This document shows, piece after piece, positions 33,994 through 43,467 of a stretch of 64,000 nucleotides of DNA. Under the pieces are notes generated by a model. That model was not told where the DNA came from, ran no database searches, and was given only the letters and a program-made list of their open reading frames with translations. A program made the position numbers and the translations under genes. This DNA comes from Deinococcus aerophilus (GTDB taxonomy: Bacteria > Deinococcota > Deinococci > Deinococcales > Deinococcaceae). The stretch covers positions 1-64,000 of the forward strand of contig NZ_BMOM01000003.1 in the NCBI RefSeq assembly GCF_014647075.1. Direction: 5' to 3'. The number at the start of each line of letters is the position of its first letter. Within the stretch, counting starts at the first letter, position 1.

Positions 33994-35025
33994 TTAGCGG
34001 GTGGGGTTGATGGTGATCTGACCGTCCTTGGTCACGTTGTAGTTGCCGACGAAGGTGCGGAAGCCGGGGGCGACGAGCACGATCTCGTGTCCGCCACGGC
34101 TGACCTTGAGGTCCAGTCCGCCGTTGCGGATGGTGCCTGCCTCGGTGCCGTCCACGAAGACGCGCGCTCCGGCCACGTTGCTGCGCAGCGACACGGTGTA
34201 CTGGCTGGGCGTGGGAGCGGGGGCAGGGGTCGCCACGGTCGCGAACTCGGCGTTCAGGTTGGTGGTCGTACCGGCGCGGATGGCCACGGTGGTGGCGATG
34301 TCCCGGTAGCCGGGGGCCTGAACGCGCACGGGGTAACTGCCGGGGCGCAGGTTGTTGTAGGTGACGTTCGCTCCGCCCAGGCGCTGGCCATTGAGGATCA
34401 CGGTGGCGTTGTCCACGTTGGTGCCCACGAACAGGCTGCCGGTGCTGACCGGGTTCTGCGCGGCCACAGTATAGAAGGCCGTGTCGCTGACCCAGGAGTT
34501 CTGCGGAATGGGCGTCACCACGATGCTCAGCGCCTGCGCCAGACCGGCCTGGTTCTTGGCGTTCACGGTGGCGAACTGGTCCTGGCTGGTCTTGAAGGAG
34601 CTGATCTGGTCGAGCTTCAGCTGGGTCAGGCTGGCGAGGGCAAGCACCTTGTTCTGTCCGATGGGACCGGCAATGGTGTACTCAAAGCCGTCGCCCTCGG
34701 CGGGGAAGCTCTTGGTGGTGCCGGCCTTGACGAAGTTACTGTCACTGTCGCTCAGGCGGTTGGGCAGAATCTGGTCCACGCTGCCGTCGGGGTTGACGTT
34801 GAACAGGTACACGTAGGCGTCGCGGTTCACGGTGGTGCTGATCACGGCCTTCTCGCCGATCTTGTAGGCAGGGTTCTGGCTGCCGGTGCTGTCCTTGTTG
34901 ATGCGGACGCTCACGTTCAGGTCCGGCTGGGTGGGGTTTACGATGATGCTCTGGGCACTGATTTTAGGGGCGGCGGCGGCGGTGCTCAGCAGCAGGGCTG
35001 CGGGGATCATCAGAAGTTTCTTCAC
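33994..35025 (-). CDS. Exported DUF4384/PEGA-domain protein
   Basis: A 343-residue exported protein. GTG start with GGAGG 8 nt upstream, then a signal peptide ([20 protein letters not shown]). Residues about 25-160 resemble DUF4384 ([34 protein letters not shown]); two PEGA-type repeats follow ([44 protein letters not shown] and [18 protein letters not shown] ... [17 protein letters not shown]), separated by a proline/threonine linker. PEGA domains are common in surface proteins. Likely a periplasmic or surface-layer-associated component; its exact role is unknown. Confidence 0.85.
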   Translation of the reverse strand: MKKLLMIPAALLLSTAAAAPKISAQSIIVNPTQPDLNVSVRINKDSTGSQNPAYKIGEKAVISTTVNRDAYVYLFNVNPDGSVDQILPNRLSDSDSNFVKAGTTKSFPAEGDGFEYTIAGPIGQNKVLALASLTQLKLDQISSFKTSQDQFATVNAKNQAGLAQALSIVVTPIPQNSWVSDTAFYTVAAQNPVSTGSLFVGTNVDNATVILNGQRLGGANVTYNNLRPGSYPVRVQAPGYRDIATTVAIRAGTTTNLNAEFATVATPAPAPTPSQYTVSLRSNVAGARVFVDGTEAGTIRNGGLDLKVSRGGHEIVLVAPGFRTFVGNYNVTKDGQITINPTR

Positions 35026-35247
35026 GGGTGGTACCTCCGAGAAGCAGACTAAAGCCACAAACATGACGCCCCATGAGCGGGTCACGGGGCAACGTTAATG
35101 GTGCTTCAGCTTACGGTCAGGCAAATGACGGCGGGCTGATGGGCATGCCAGCGGGCGTGTTCCTCGCTGGATCAGTCCTGCTGGGGAGCGGCCCTGAAAA
35201 CAGAAATCAGGAGACAGTGGGCTTCAAAAAAACTCGATCCAGGACCC
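35026..35247. other. Intergenic region upstream of the PEGA gene
   Basis: Holds the PEGA promoter and leader. A short dyad (GCTTCAGC at about 35103) and an A-run near 35226 were seen; no coding potential was recognised. Confidence 0.5.
35046..35051 (-). promoter_or_regulatory. Candidate -10 box of the PEGA gene
   Basis: TAGTCT on the minus strand, 20 nt upstream of the GTG, leaving a short leader with the GGAGG site. Confidence 0.5.
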
Positions 35248-36441
35248 TCAGCGGATGATGCGGGCCGGCTCGATTCCTGCCGCGCGGCGGGCTGGAATCA
35301 GGGCCGCGAGCAGCGTGGTGAGCAGACCGACCGCATTGACCGCGAGCAGATCGGTCCAGCGGACCTCCACCGGCAGCGAGGTGATGAAGTACAGGTCGCC
35401 GGGAATCTGGAAGGGCCTCACCGTGAAGTACAGGCTGATGCCCAGCCCGAGCAGGTTGCCGACGAGCAGGCCGCCCAGCCCCAGCGCCAGCCCCTCGAAC
35501 AGGAAGATGCGGGTAATCAGGCTGCGCGTGGCCCCGATGGCACGCAGAATGGCGATTTCCTGGGTTTTCTCGAACACCGCCAGCGTCAGGACATTGGCGA
35601 TGCCGAAGGCCGCCACGATCACGATCAGGAACACCACGAAGCCGATCACCCGCTTTTGCAGCGCCAGTTGATCGAGCAGGGTGCCATACAGACTCTGCCA
35701 CGGCAGCGGCGTGTACGCGCGGATGCGGGTCAGCTCGTTGCCCACCGCGGGCGCGAGGTCCGGGTTGGTCAGCCGCAGCTGGTAGCCGGTGATGTTCTCC
35801 CCGCCCTGCAACTGCTGCAGGGTGCCCAGGCTGGTAAAGGCGTAGGCGCTGTCAATCAGATAGTTGCCGGTGGTGAACAGTCCCTTGACCTGCAGGGTGG
35901 TCCGGCGCTGACCGCTGTTGAGCAGCCGCAGCTCATCGCCGGTAAAGCCGCCTATGCTGCGGGCCAGCGCCGAGCCGAGCAGCACCTCGCCGGGCCGAAG
36001 GGTGGCGAGCAGCCGGCCCTCCTCGGCGGGCAGTTGCAGCACCTGACTGGCCTCGGGCATCACACCGAACAGGGTCGCAAAATCCACCCCGGCCCGGTTG
36101 CCCTGCCCGGCGGGCCGGGTCAGCAGGCCCTTATCGGCCAGAAAGGGTGTAAAGGCCGCCACCCGCGGGTCGGCCCGGATGGCGCGCTCCATCTCGGGGT
36201 CGCGTGCAGTGGGCGTGAAGGCGTTCAGGCTGAGATGTGGGCTGGCGCGCAGGGTGGCATCCACCAGCGCGCGGGTAAAGCCGTTGGTCAGGCTCAGCGC
36301 GGCGATCAGGGCCATCACACCCACCGCGATGCCCAGGATGGTCAGGACATTCTGGGTGCGGCGGCGGCGCAGATGTGCCCATGCCAGCGACCACGCCAGC
36401 GCAGGCGAGGCGGGCGGAGCAGCGGAACGGACAGGGGTCAT
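35248..36441 (-). CDS. FtsX/MacB-type ABC transporter permease
   Basis: A 397-residue membrane protein with the MacB/LolC topology: an N-terminal helix (QNVLTILGIAVGVMALIAALSLTNGF), a large periplasmic domain (about residues 60-255) and three C-terminal helices (VIGFVVFLIVIVAAFGIANVLTLAVFEK, IAILRAIGATRSLITRIFLFEGLALGLGGLLVGNLLGLGISLYF, and LLAVNAVGLLTTLLAALIPARRAAGI). The motif E-IAILRAIGATR is typical. The partner ATPase is not adjacent. Possible roles are lipoprotein release or efflux. A TATCCT lies 9 nt upstream of the ATG. Confidence 0.9.
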   Translation of the reverse strand: MTPVRSAAPPASPALAWSLAWAHLRRRRTQNVLTILGIAVGVMALIAALSLTNGFTRALVDATLRASPHLSLNAFTPTARDPEMERAIRADPRVAAFTPFLADKGLLTRPAGQGNRAGVDFATLFGVMPEASQVLQLPAEEGRLLATLRPGEVLLGSALARSIGGFTGDELRLLNSGQRRTTLQVKGLFTTGNYLIDSAYAFTSLGTLQQLQGGENITGYQLRLTNPDLAPAVGNELTRIRAYTPLPWQSLYGTLLDQLALQKRVIGFVVFLIVIVAAFGIANVLTLAVFEKTQEIAILRAIGATRSLITRIFLFEGLALGLGGLLVGNLLGLGISLYFTVRPFQIPGDLYFITSLPVEVRWTDLLAVNAVGLLTTLLAALIPARRAAGIEPARIIR

Positions 36442-36540
36442 GCGAAGCGGAGGATAGCAGACCCCCTCCCGGCAGACGTCTTTCAACGGCCGCGACTGTT
36501 TTTGCTTTGGAGCGCCCGTATTCCCACAAGAAGCGCCGGG

Positions 36541-36582
36541 AAAAAGCCAGAGAGGGGCACAGGCCTTGCGGCCCCGCCCCTC
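36541..36582 (-). terminator. Terminator downstream of the DUF5666-like lipoprotein
   Basis: GAGGGGC (36552-36558) pairs with GCCCCTC (36576-36582), with additional inner GC pairing, and AAAAA at 36541-36545 gives a U-tract on the minus strand. Confidence 0.7.
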
Positions 36583-36609
36583 CGGTCAAGCTGGGTGTAG
36601 TGAGCTGCT

Positions 36610-37122
36610 TTAGCGCAGGGTAACTTTGGTGGCGTTCAGGTTGGTGCCGTCAATGGAGCCTTCAACGGCCACGTCCGCGTTGATGCGGTCGGTAGCGAAG
36701 AACTCATCCGCCGTGGTGGCTGCACCTTCAAACAAGGTGTCGGAATCCACAGTCACGTTGTAGTTCTGGTCGTTCTCGTTCAAGCCGAAGGTCTGGGCAG
36801 AGGCGTCAAAGGTCATGATGGTGCCCTCCAGGCCGTCGCCGGCGGCCATGTCGAGTTCCTCACCGGCGTCGGCGTTATCGGCGTTGGTCAGGGTGCTGTC
36901 CATGCCGGGATCGGCGGGGTTGTCGTCGCCCGTGGTGGTGTCGGTGGTGGTGTCGGTGGTGGTGTCGGTGGTGGTGTCGGTCAGGGTGGTGTCGGTGGTG
37001 GTATCCGGCAGGGTGGTGTCGGTGGTGGTCGTGGTGGTATCGGTGGTGGTGGTCGTTTCACTCTTGGGCGTGCAGGCCGCCAGCAGGGAACCAGTCAACA
37101 GGATCATCAGAATGTTTTTCAT
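36610..37122 (-). CDS. Lipoprotein with Thr/Asp repeat linker and DUF5666-like domain
   Basis: A 170-residue lipoprotein with lipobox LLAAC (Cys17), then a low-complexity Thr/Asp linker (about residues 23-66, units such as TTDTT) and an acidic C-terminal domain (LEGTIMTFDASAQTFGLNENDQNYNVTVDSDTLFEG ... DVAVEGSIDGTNLNATKVTL) in the style of DUF5666: an OB-like beta-barrel repeat predicted to be extracytoplasmic. The linker resembles a spacer that projects the domain through the envelope. GACAAT 6 nt before the ATG may be a weak -10. Function unknown. Confidence 0.75.
   Translation of the reverse strand: MKNILMILLTGSLLAACTPKSETTTTTDTTTTTTDTTLPDTTTDTTLTDTTTDTTTDTTTDTTTGDDNPADPGMDSTLTNADNADAGEELDMAAGDGLEGTIMTFDASAQTFGLNENDQNYNVTVDSDTLFEGAATTADEFFATDRINADVAVEGSIDGTNLNATKVTLR
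36931..37052. repeat. Imperfect 12-bp tandem repeats inside the lipoprotein gene
   Basis: Repeats of GGTGGTGTCGGT and variants encode the Thr/Asp linker. In-frame unit changes would vary the linker length without breaking the gene. Confidence 0.75.
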
Positions 37123-37233
37123 GCTCCAATTGTCCGGGGCGACCCTTCAAGTCACATGAAAGAAGCTAGGGCGAACCTTTACCTCCATCGCCGGGGCATC
37201 GGCACCTGGGCCGCATGGCAGCCCCTGAGCCCG

Positions 37234-39462
37234 TCATTCAGGGGCAAATGTGAAGATTTCTTGAGAGACGTCCACCCGCACCTCTCCCCCGTCCTTGAGG
37301 CGGCCGAACAGCAGTTGATCGGCCAGCGGGCGCTTGAGGTGTTCCTCGATGACCCGGGTCAGCGGACGCGCTCCCATCAGGGGATCGTAGCCCAGCTCGG
37401 CCAGACGGGCACGGGCGGCGTCCGACACGCTCAGGACCACGCCGCGCTCGGCGAGCTGGGCCGAGAGTTCTCGCAGGAACTTGTCCACGACGTCCGCCAT
37501 CACCCCACGGGACAGGGCACGGAAGTAGATCACGGCGTCCAGCCGGTTACGGAACTCCGGGGTAAAGGTCCTCTTGACCGCCTCGGCCTCCTCGCCGGCC
37601 CGGCCCTCCCGCCCAAACCCCAGCGCCGGACGGCCCGCGTCGGCGGCTCCGGCATTGGTCGTGAAGATCAGGATCAGCCCCCGGCCGTCCACCTTCTTCC
37701 CGGCGTGGTCGGTCAGAGTGCCGTGGTCCATCAGCTGCAGGAAGATGTTGTACACGTCCGGGTGGGCCTTCTCGATCTCGTCGAGCAGCAGCACGGCGTG
37801 GGGGTTCTTGGCCACCGCGTCGGTGAGCAGGCCGCCCTGATCGAAACCCACGTATCCGGGCGGCGCACCGATCAGACGCGCGACCGTGTGCGCCTCCTGA
37901 TACTCGGACATGTCGAAGCGGGCCAGATGAATGCCCAGCCGCTCGGCCAGGGCGCGCGCCAGCTCGGTCTTGCCTACCCCGGTCGGCCCGGCGAACAGAA
38001 AGGCCCCCTGCGGTTTTCGCGGGTCGCGCAGGCCCGCACGGGCCAGCTTGACGGCGCTCGCCACGGCCTGCACCGCCGCGTCCTGTCCGTACACCCGCTC
38101 CCCGAGGTCCGCTTCCAGCGTGGCGAGGGACTGCACTTCCTCGGCCTTCACCGCGCCCACCGGCACGCGGGCCATGCGGGCCACGGTGGCCTCGATGTCG
38201 GCCACGGCGATGGTGCCCCCCTGCCCCGCGCTGCTGCGGGCCGCTCCCGCCTCGTCCAGCACGTCAATGGCCTTGTCCGGCAAAAAACGGTCGCGCAGGT
38301 GGCGCACGCTCAGACGCACGGCGGCGTCCAGGGCGTCGGGCGTGTAGGTCACCCCATGGTGCGCGGCATATTTGGAGGCCAGACCGCGCAGGATCTCCAG
38401 CGCGTCGTCCTCGGACGGCTCGGCGACCTCCACGGTCTGGAAGCGTCGCCACAGCGCCCGGTCCTTTTCCAGATGACGCAACTCGGCGGGCGTGGTCGCG
38501 CCCAGCACCCGCAGCTTGCCGCGGGCCAGCGCCGGCTTGAGCAGGTTGGCCGCGTCGACGCTGCCGCCCTCGGTGGCTCCCGCACCGACCAGGGTGTGCA
38601 GCTCGTCAATGAACAGCACGCTGTTCTGACCGTCCAGGGCGGCCAGCACTGCCCGGAGCCTCTGTTCAAAATCACCCCGGTAGCGCGTGCCCGCCAGCAG
38701 CGCTCCCAGGTCCAGGGCGTACACCGAGGCGCCCTTCAGGAAGCCGGGAGCCTTGCCGTCCACCACGCGCTGCGCCAGTCCCTCGGCCAGCGCGGTCTTG
38801 CCCACGCCCGGCTCGCCCACCAGGACGGGGTTGTTCTTGCCGCGCCGCGCCAGGATGTGAACGGCGCGTGTCAACTCGGCGTCCCGGCCAATCACCGGAT
38901 CGTATTCCCCGGCCCGCGCCCCGGCGGTCAGGTCCACGGTGTAGGCCTCCAGCGGGTCCTGCTCGGCGGGGGCCTCGGCTTCTGCCGGCACGGGTCCGTC
39001 TACCCCCGCCGCCCGGCGCTCGCGGCCACGCCCCTCGACCTTCGCCGCGCCGTGGGACACATACTCCAGCACGTCCAGGCGGGTCACACCCTGGGCTTCA
39101 AGGGCGGCGCGGGCCGGTGAGTCGGCCTCCTCCAGCAGTTCCACGAGCACCCGCGCTCCGTCGGCGACCTCACCCCCCCTGCCGCTGGCATGCAGCTGCA
39201 GCACCGCGCCCTGCACCACCCGGTGAACACCCAGCGTGAAGTCCGGCTCGGCGTCCTCCAGCACGTCCAGGGTGCCGAGCTGCGTTTCCAGATCGTCGCG
39301 CAGGCGCTCCACGTTCACGCCCACCGCCAGCAGCGCCTCGCGCGCCTCGGGGTCGTGCGTCAGGGCGAGCAGCAGATGTTCAAGGGTCACGTACTCATGT
39401 CCTGCCCCACGCGCGTAGTCCGCGGCGCGGGCAATGGTGACCTGCAGGTGGTCGCCGATCAT
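37234..39462 (-). CDS. clpA: ATP-dependent Clp protease ATP-binding subunit ClpA
   Basis: A 742-residue AAA+ unfoldase feeding substrates to ClpP. It has the Clp-N domain ([19 protein letters not shown]), a first AAA domain with [13 protein letters not shown] and [14 protein letters not shown], and a second with [38 protein letters not shown] and GYVGFDQGG. The acidic linker at about residues 145-170 is typical of ClpA rather than ClpC (no long middle domain). GGAGG lies 5 nt before the ATG. clpS is just upstream on the same strand, separated by 118 bp. clpP is not in the window. Confidence 0.95.
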   Translation of the reverse strand: MIGDHLQVTIARAADYARGAGHEYVTLEHLLLALTHDPEAREALLAVGVNVERLRDDLETQLGTLDVLEDAEPDFTLGVHRVVQGAVLQLHASGRGGEVADGARVLVELLEEADSPARAALEAQGVTRLDVLEYVSHGAAKVEGRGRERRAAGVDGPVPAEAEAPAEQDPLEAYTVDLTAGARAGEYDPVIGRDAELTRAVHILARRGKNNPVLVGEPGVGKTALAEGLAQRVVDGKAPGFLKGASVYALDLGALLAGTRYRGDFEQRLRAVLAALDGQNSVLFIDELHTLVGAGATEGGSVDAANLLKPALARGKLRVLGATTPAELRHLEKDRALWRRFQTVEVAEPSEDDALEILRGLASKYAAHHGVTYTPDALDAAVRLSVRHLRDRFLPDKAIDVLDEAGAARSSAGQGGTIAVADIEATVARMARVPVGAVKAEEVQSLATLEADLGERVYGQDAAVQAVASAVKLARAGLRDPRKPQGAFLFAGPTGVGKTELARALAERLGIHLARFDMSEYQEAHTVARLIGAPPGYVGFDQGGLLTDAVAKNPHAVLLLDEIEKAHPDVYNIFLQLMDHGTLTDHAGKKVDGRGLILIFTTNAGAADAGRPALGFGREGRAGEEAEAVKRTFTPEFRNRLDAVIYFRALSRGVMADVVDKFLRELSAQLAERGVVLSVSDAARARLAELGYDPLMGARPLTRVIEEHLKRPLADQLLFGRLKDGGEVRVDVSQEIFTFAPE

Positions 39463-39580
39463 GGGTGCCTCCGGAAGGGGAGCGTGGGGAAACCCCTCTG
39501 GTCCCCCGGAGCGGGGCCGCCAGCGGGATGGCCCGCCGTGCCTTTCTCCAGTCCATCCCCTGCCGTCATGCCGCTTTGTC

Positions 39581-39916
39581 TCACGGTCCTCCCTCCCCTT
39601 CCGGCTCGGCCACCACGCGCAGAGGATGTCCCTCCTGGCGGGCATGGGCCGTGACCTGGGCCACCTTGGTCTCGGCGATGTCGCGGGTATACACCCCGGC
39701 CACTCCCTGCCCCTTGTGATGCACGGCGAGCATGATCAGCTCGGCCTCCTGCTCGGCCTTGCGGAAATAGCGCGACAGCACCATCACCACAAAATCCATC
39801 GGCGTGTAGTCGTCGTTCAGCAGCAGCACCCGGTACAGCCTGGGCTGCCGCGTCTCGGTGCGTTCCAGGGTCTGGGTGCGGCCTTGGGGGTCCTGGCCGC
39901 CGTCACGGCGCGTCAT
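39581..39916 (-). CDS. clpS: ClpS adaptor protein
   Basis: A 111-residue adaptor that delivers N-end-rule substrates to ClpA. The family core is visible: [45 protein letters not shown], with the DD in the binding pocket. An unusually long N-terminal extension (about 25 residues of polar, Arg-rich sequence) precedes the core. The TACACT -10 box 7 nt before ATG indicates a leaderless transcript that continues into clpA. Confidence 0.95.
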   Translation of the reverse strand: MTRRDGGQDPQGRTQTLERTETRQPRLYRVLLLNDDYTPMDFVVMVLSRYFRKAEQEAELIMLAVHHKGQGVAGVYTRDIAETKVAQVTAHARQEGHPLRVVAEPEGEGGP

Positions 39917-39923
39917 GCGGCCG

Positions 39924-39929
39924 AGTGTA
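39924..39929 (-). promoter_or_regulatory. -10 box of clpS-clpA
   Basis: TACACT on the minus strand, 7 nt before the ATG of clpS. Confidence 0.7.
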
Positions 39930-40043
39930 GCGGGCGGCGCGGAAGCGGGGCGGAAGCTGGCTCACGGTGCATGGACGGCGCCGTTACGCCACCTCGCTGA
40001 CCCGGCGCCGCAAATCCGGTTCCGACGTATTCTGGAAGAACCT

Positions 40044-41072
40044 ATGACCACCTCGCCCCCGGACGCCTCCGTCCACGTCCGCGACCTGAACAAGCGGTAT
40101 GCCGTCCATGAGAAGGAACCCGGCTTCATGGGCAGCCTGCGCAGTTTCGTGCGCCGCAAGACGAGGTATGTGGAGGCCGTCAGGGGGGTATCGTTCGATC
40201 TTGCCCCGGGCGAGGTGGTCGGCTTTCTGGGGCCCAACGGCGCGGGCAAGACGACCACCCTCAAGATGCTCTCGGGGCTGCTGCATCCCTCGGGCGGTAC
40301 GGCGCGGGTGGCGGGGTTCGAGCCGCGCCGGCGCGAGACGGCCTTTCTCAAGCAGATCACGCTGGTGATGGGGCAAAAGCAGCAGCTGATCTGGGACCTG
40401 CCCGCGCTGGACAGCTTTCTCGTGAATCAGGCCATCTACGAGATTCCCGATAACGAGTACCGCGCGACCATGCGCGAGTTCACGGAGGTGCTGTCTCTGG
40501 ACGGCATCCTCAAGAAGCAGGTCCGCAAGCTCAGCCTGGGCGAGCGCATGAAGTGCGAACTGGCCGCCGCGCTGCTGCACCGCCCGCGGGTGCTGTTTCT
40601 GGACGAACCGACCATCGGCCTGGACGTGAACATGCAGGAGTCGGTGCGCGCCTTTGTGCGCGACTACAACGAGCGCTACGGAGCCACCGTGATTCTGACG
40701 AGCCATTACATGGCCGACGTCACCGCCCTGGCCCGGCGCATTCTGGTCATTGACCGCGGCGAGCTGGTCTTCGACGGTGACCTGGCCCACCTCGCCGAAC
40801 AGGGCCGCGGCGGCAAGACCGTCCGGCTGCAGCTGCGCCGGGGGGTCAGCGCCGCCGAGCTGGCCCGCTACGGCAGTGACGTGCGGGTGGATGGCCTGAG
40901 CGCCGAGCTGACTGTTCCCCGCGCCGAGGTCAGTGCCCGCGCGGCCCGGCTGCTCGCCGATCTGGACGTGGCCGACCTCACCGTGGAGGACCCTCCCATC
41001 GAGGCCGTAATGGCCGAGCTGTTCGGAGCCAGAGACCGGGAGGACCGGGCCAGGGAGGCTGTACATGGCTGA
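40044..41072 (+). CDS. ABC-2 type exporter ATPase
   Basis: A 342-residue ABC ATPase of the drug/polysaccharide exporter type. Walker A GPNGAGKTTTLKML, Q-loop region VMGQKQQLIWDLP, signature LSLGERMKCELAAALLHRP, Walker B VLFLDEPTIGLD and switch His in ILTSHYMADV. The C-terminus is an extra beta-rich domain. It heads a run of four tightly spaced genes with two membrane permeases. A GGAAGA ends 4 nt before the ATG. Substrate unknown. Confidence 0.92.
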   Translation: MTTSPPDASVHVRDLNKRYAVHEKEPGFMGSLRSFVRRKTRYVEAVRGVSFDLAPGEVVGFLGPNGAGKTTTLKMLSGLLHPSGGTARVAGFEPRRRETAFLKQITLVMGQKQQLIWDLPALDSFLVNQAIYEIPDNEYRATMREFTEVLSLDGILKKQVRKLSLGERMKCELAAALLHRPRVLFLDEPTIGLDVNMQESVRAFVRDYNERYGATVILTSHYMADVTALARRILVIDRGELVFDGDLAHLAEQGRGGKTVRLQLRRGVSAAELARYGSDVRVDGLSAELTVPRAEVSARAARLLADLDVADLTVEDPPIEAVMAELFGARDREDRAREAVHG

Positions 41073-41105
41073 CCGGGCCACCCTGCGCCGAACGCCGGGG
41101 CACGC

Positions 41106-41909
41106 ATGAGCCCCCTGTGGAAAAAAATCCGGGTTCTGTTCGCCACCCGTTTTGCAGAGATGGCCGAATACCGCGCCGAGATCATCATCTGGATGCTCTC
41201 GGGCACCCTGTCCCTGATCATGATGCTGGTATGGATGTCCCAGGCAGCGTCGGCCCCCGGCGGGCAGATCCGCGGGTACGATGCCTCCGGCTTCGCCACC
41301 TACTTTCTCAGCGTGTGGCTGGTGGGCCAGCTGCTGGTGGTGTGGGTGGGCTGGGAGCTGGACCTCATGATCCGGCAGGGCACGCTGTCGCCCAAACTGC
41401 TGCGTCCCATGGACCCCATGTGGATCGAGTACGCCTCGCACGTCGCCGAGCGGCTGGTGCGCATCGGGCCGCTGCTCGCGCTGCTCGTCGTCTTCGCGCT
41501 GCTTTCAGGAGCGTCCTTTACCCACGAGTGGTGGGCCTACCCGGCCGCGCTGGGCCTGATCGCACTGGGGTTTACCTGCCGCTTTCTGTACGAGTACACC
41601 CTGGGCCTGCTCGCCTTCTGGACCGAGAGCAGCACGTCCTTTACCGAGGTGGCGTGGCTGCTGTACGCCGCGCTGGGCGGCCTGTTCGCCCCGCTGGCGT
41701 TCTACCCGCCGTGGGTGCAGAACGTCGCCGTCTGGACGCCCTTTCCCTACATGCTGGGATTGCCGGCCCAGCTGCTCGCGGGCAAGGCCACGCTGGCCCA
41801 GACCGGCCAGGGAGCGCTGGTGCTGCTCGGCTGGGTGGTGGTCTTCTGGTTCGTGCGGCTGGCGGTGTGGCGGCTGGGCCTGAAAAAGTACGGCGCGGTG
41901 GGCGCATGA
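41106..41909 (+). CDS. ABC-2 type permease (DUF990-like), first subunit
   Basis: A 267-residue membrane protein with six hydrophobic segments (for example IIIWMLSGTLSLIMMLVWM, FLSVWLVGQLLVVWVGWEL, LLALLVVFALLSG, YPAALGLIALGFTCRFLYEY, LLYAALGGLFAPLAFY, LLGWVVVFWFVRLAVW). The motif PLLALLV... after LVRIGP and the LRPMDPMWIEY stretch are typical of this group, in which two different permeases pair with one ATPase. Its stop overlaps the next ATG (ATGA). Confidence 0.88.
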   Translation: MSPLWKKIRVLFATRFAEMAEYRAEIIIWMLSGTLSLIMMLVWMSQAASAPGGQIRGYDASGFATYFLSVWLVGQLLVVWVGWELDLMIRQGTLSPKLLRPMDPMWIEYASHVAERLVRIGPLLALLVVFALLSGASFTHEWWAYPAALGLIALGFTCRFLYEYTLGLLAFWTESSTSFTEVAWLLYAALGGLFAPLAFYPPWVQNVAVWTPFPYMLGLPAQLLAGKATLAQTGQGALVLLGWVVVFWFVRLAVWRLGLKKYGAVGA

Positions 41910-42688
41910 TCCGTTACCTGCGCCTGATCCGCATCTTTACCGGGGCAACCATCTCCGCGCAGCTGGAGTACCGGGCCAATTTCCTGGGAGCGGTGCTGGG
42001 CAGCCTGGGTCAGGTCGGGGTGGCGCTGCTGACCATCGGGGTGCTGTTCGCACAGACCGAGACGGTGGGCGGCTGGACCTTCCGTGAGGCTTTGCTCGTG
42101 ACCGGGTTTTTCATGCTTACCGAGGGCTTCATCAGCGTGTTCGTGCAGCCCAACATGAGCCGCATCGCGGAGGCCATCCGCACCGGCAGCATGGATTTCA
42201 CGCTGCTCAAACCGGTGGACGCGCAGTTCAACGTCAGCACCCGCTACCTGAATGTGCTGCGCTTTCCCGATCTGCTCATCGGTCTGGGGCTGATCGGGTA
42301 CGCGGCCTCGGCCCTCACCGTCACGCTGGCGGGCGTGCTGACGGCGGCCGTCCTGTACCTCTCGGCCCTGTCCATCGTGTACTGCATCTGGCTGGCCCTG
42401 TCCACCACCGCCTTCTGGTTCGTCAAGACCCAGAACATGGCCGAGCTGTTCAACGGCATCTTCGGGGCCGGGCGCTTTCCGGTCAGCGCCTTTCCGCTGC
42501 CGGTGCGTTTTCTGCTCACCTTCATCGTGCCCATCGCCCTGATCACCACCGTGCCCGCACAGGCCATGACCGGCCGCCTGACTCCCCTGCTGGCGCTGGC
42601 CTCGCCGCTGGTGGCGCTGGCGCTGTTCGCCGCCACGCGCTGGTTCTGGCTGCGGGCCGTCGCCAGCTACACGAGCGCGAGCAGTTGA
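41906..42688 (+). CDS. ABC-2 type permease, second subunit
   Basis: A 260-residue paralogous permease with six hydrophobic segments and the shared signature LLKPVDAQFNVSTRYL (compare LLRPMDPMWIEY in the first subunit), supporting a heterodimer with the adjacent permease. Gene overlaps its neighbour by ATGA and the downstream gene by TGATG, so all four genes are translationally linked. Confidence 0.88.
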   Translation: MIRYLRLIRIFTGATISAQLEYRANFLGAVLGSLGQVGVALLTIGVLFAQTETVGGWTFREALLVTGFFMLTEGFISVFVQPNMSRIAEAIRTGSMDFTLLKPVDAQFNVSTRYLNVLRFPDLLIGLGLIGYAASALTVTLAGVLTAAVLYLSALSIVYCIWLALSTTAFWFVKTQNMAELFNGIFGAGRFPVSAFPLPVRFLLTFIVPIALITTVPAQAMTGRLTPLLALASPLVALALFAATRWFWLRAVASYTSASS

Positions 42689-43389
42689 TGTGGAGCCGAC
42701 GGCTGCACGCCGCACTGGCCCGCGAGGGACAGGAATTGCGGGCAGAGGTCACCGCGCATAGCCTCGCCGGGTTGGAGGCAGGGTTGCGGCAGCAGGGCGT
42801 GTCGCTGGAAGCGCAGGCGCTGCGCCGGGTCGCGTGGGCCGCGCTGGGTCAGCCCAGGCCGCGCACGGTAACCCTGACCCCCACCACCCGCGCCCGGCTG
42901 GGCCACCTGACGGACCTGCGCGACGTGTTCTCGCCCGCCGACGCCGAGCGGGTGGGCCGTGAATTTGCGGGAGAAGTGTGGCTGGCCCCCGATCTGCTCG
43001 CGGTCCGCCCGTGGCTGCCGCAGACCCCGGCGCGTGAGGTGGTGGGCGCCGTCATGCACAGCCAGTGGTCGGGCCTGCTGGCGCTGCTGGGCGAACACGG
43101 TCCCTGGGTATACGTCGCCAGCGTGGCCGACCTGCAGGCGCTGGGCCGGGCCTACAGCGCCCTGGTGGGGGCCGCCGCCCACGCCGCCGAGGACGCGGCG
43201 CTCGACGCGGCCCTGGCCCGCCCGAACCATCCCTCGTTGCTCGCCCGCCTGGAGGTGACCGACCACCGGCAACCGGGCACGCCGGAAAGTTCCCCCGCAC
43301 ACTTGGCGGCGCTGGAGCAGGCGTTCTGGGCCGCGGCCCAGGAGCAGGCCCACGCGGGCCGGAAACGGCGCGGCACCGGACAATCCTGA
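42688..43389 (+). CDS. Unknown protein coupled to the ABC-2 exporter
   Basis: A 233-residue soluble, alanine/arginine-rich protein that I do not recognise. It has no signal peptide or membrane segment. Features are an N-terminal helical part (about residues 1-50), a central stretch DLRDVFSPADAERVGREFAGEVWLAPDLLAVRPWLPQTP and a long helical C-terminus with HAAEDAALDAALARPNH. ATG overlaps the upstream stop (TGATG). Its position suggests a regulatory or accessory role for the exporter, which is an inference only. Confidence 0.7.
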   Translation: MWSRRLHAALAREGQELRAEVTAHSLAGLEAGLRQQGVSLEAQALRRVAWAALGQPRPRTVTLTPTTRARLGHLTDLRDVFSPADAERVGREFAGEVWLAPDLLAVRPWLPQTPAREVVGAVMHSQWSGLLALLGEHGPWVYVASVADLQALGRAYSALVGAAAHAAEDAALDAALARPNHPSLLARLEVTDHRQPGTPESSPAHLAALEQAFWAAAQEQAHAGRKRRGTGQS

Positions 43390-43467
43390 ACAGGACGGCC
43401 CTGAGCGAAGCCTGGACCCGCAACAGGGACCAGGCCACGCGCAGAGGGTGGGGACGTGCCCGTCCCC

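Noticed and set aside
36931..37052. CRISPR-like array
   Set aside because: Repeats are 12-bp, adjacent and in frame, with no unique spacers; they encode a Thr/Asp linker of a lipoprotein.
37221..37245. Hairpin GCCCCTGA/TCAGGGGC at the clpA stop codon as terminator
   Set aside because: It overlaps the stop codon and has no T-run on the minus strand, so I do not list it.
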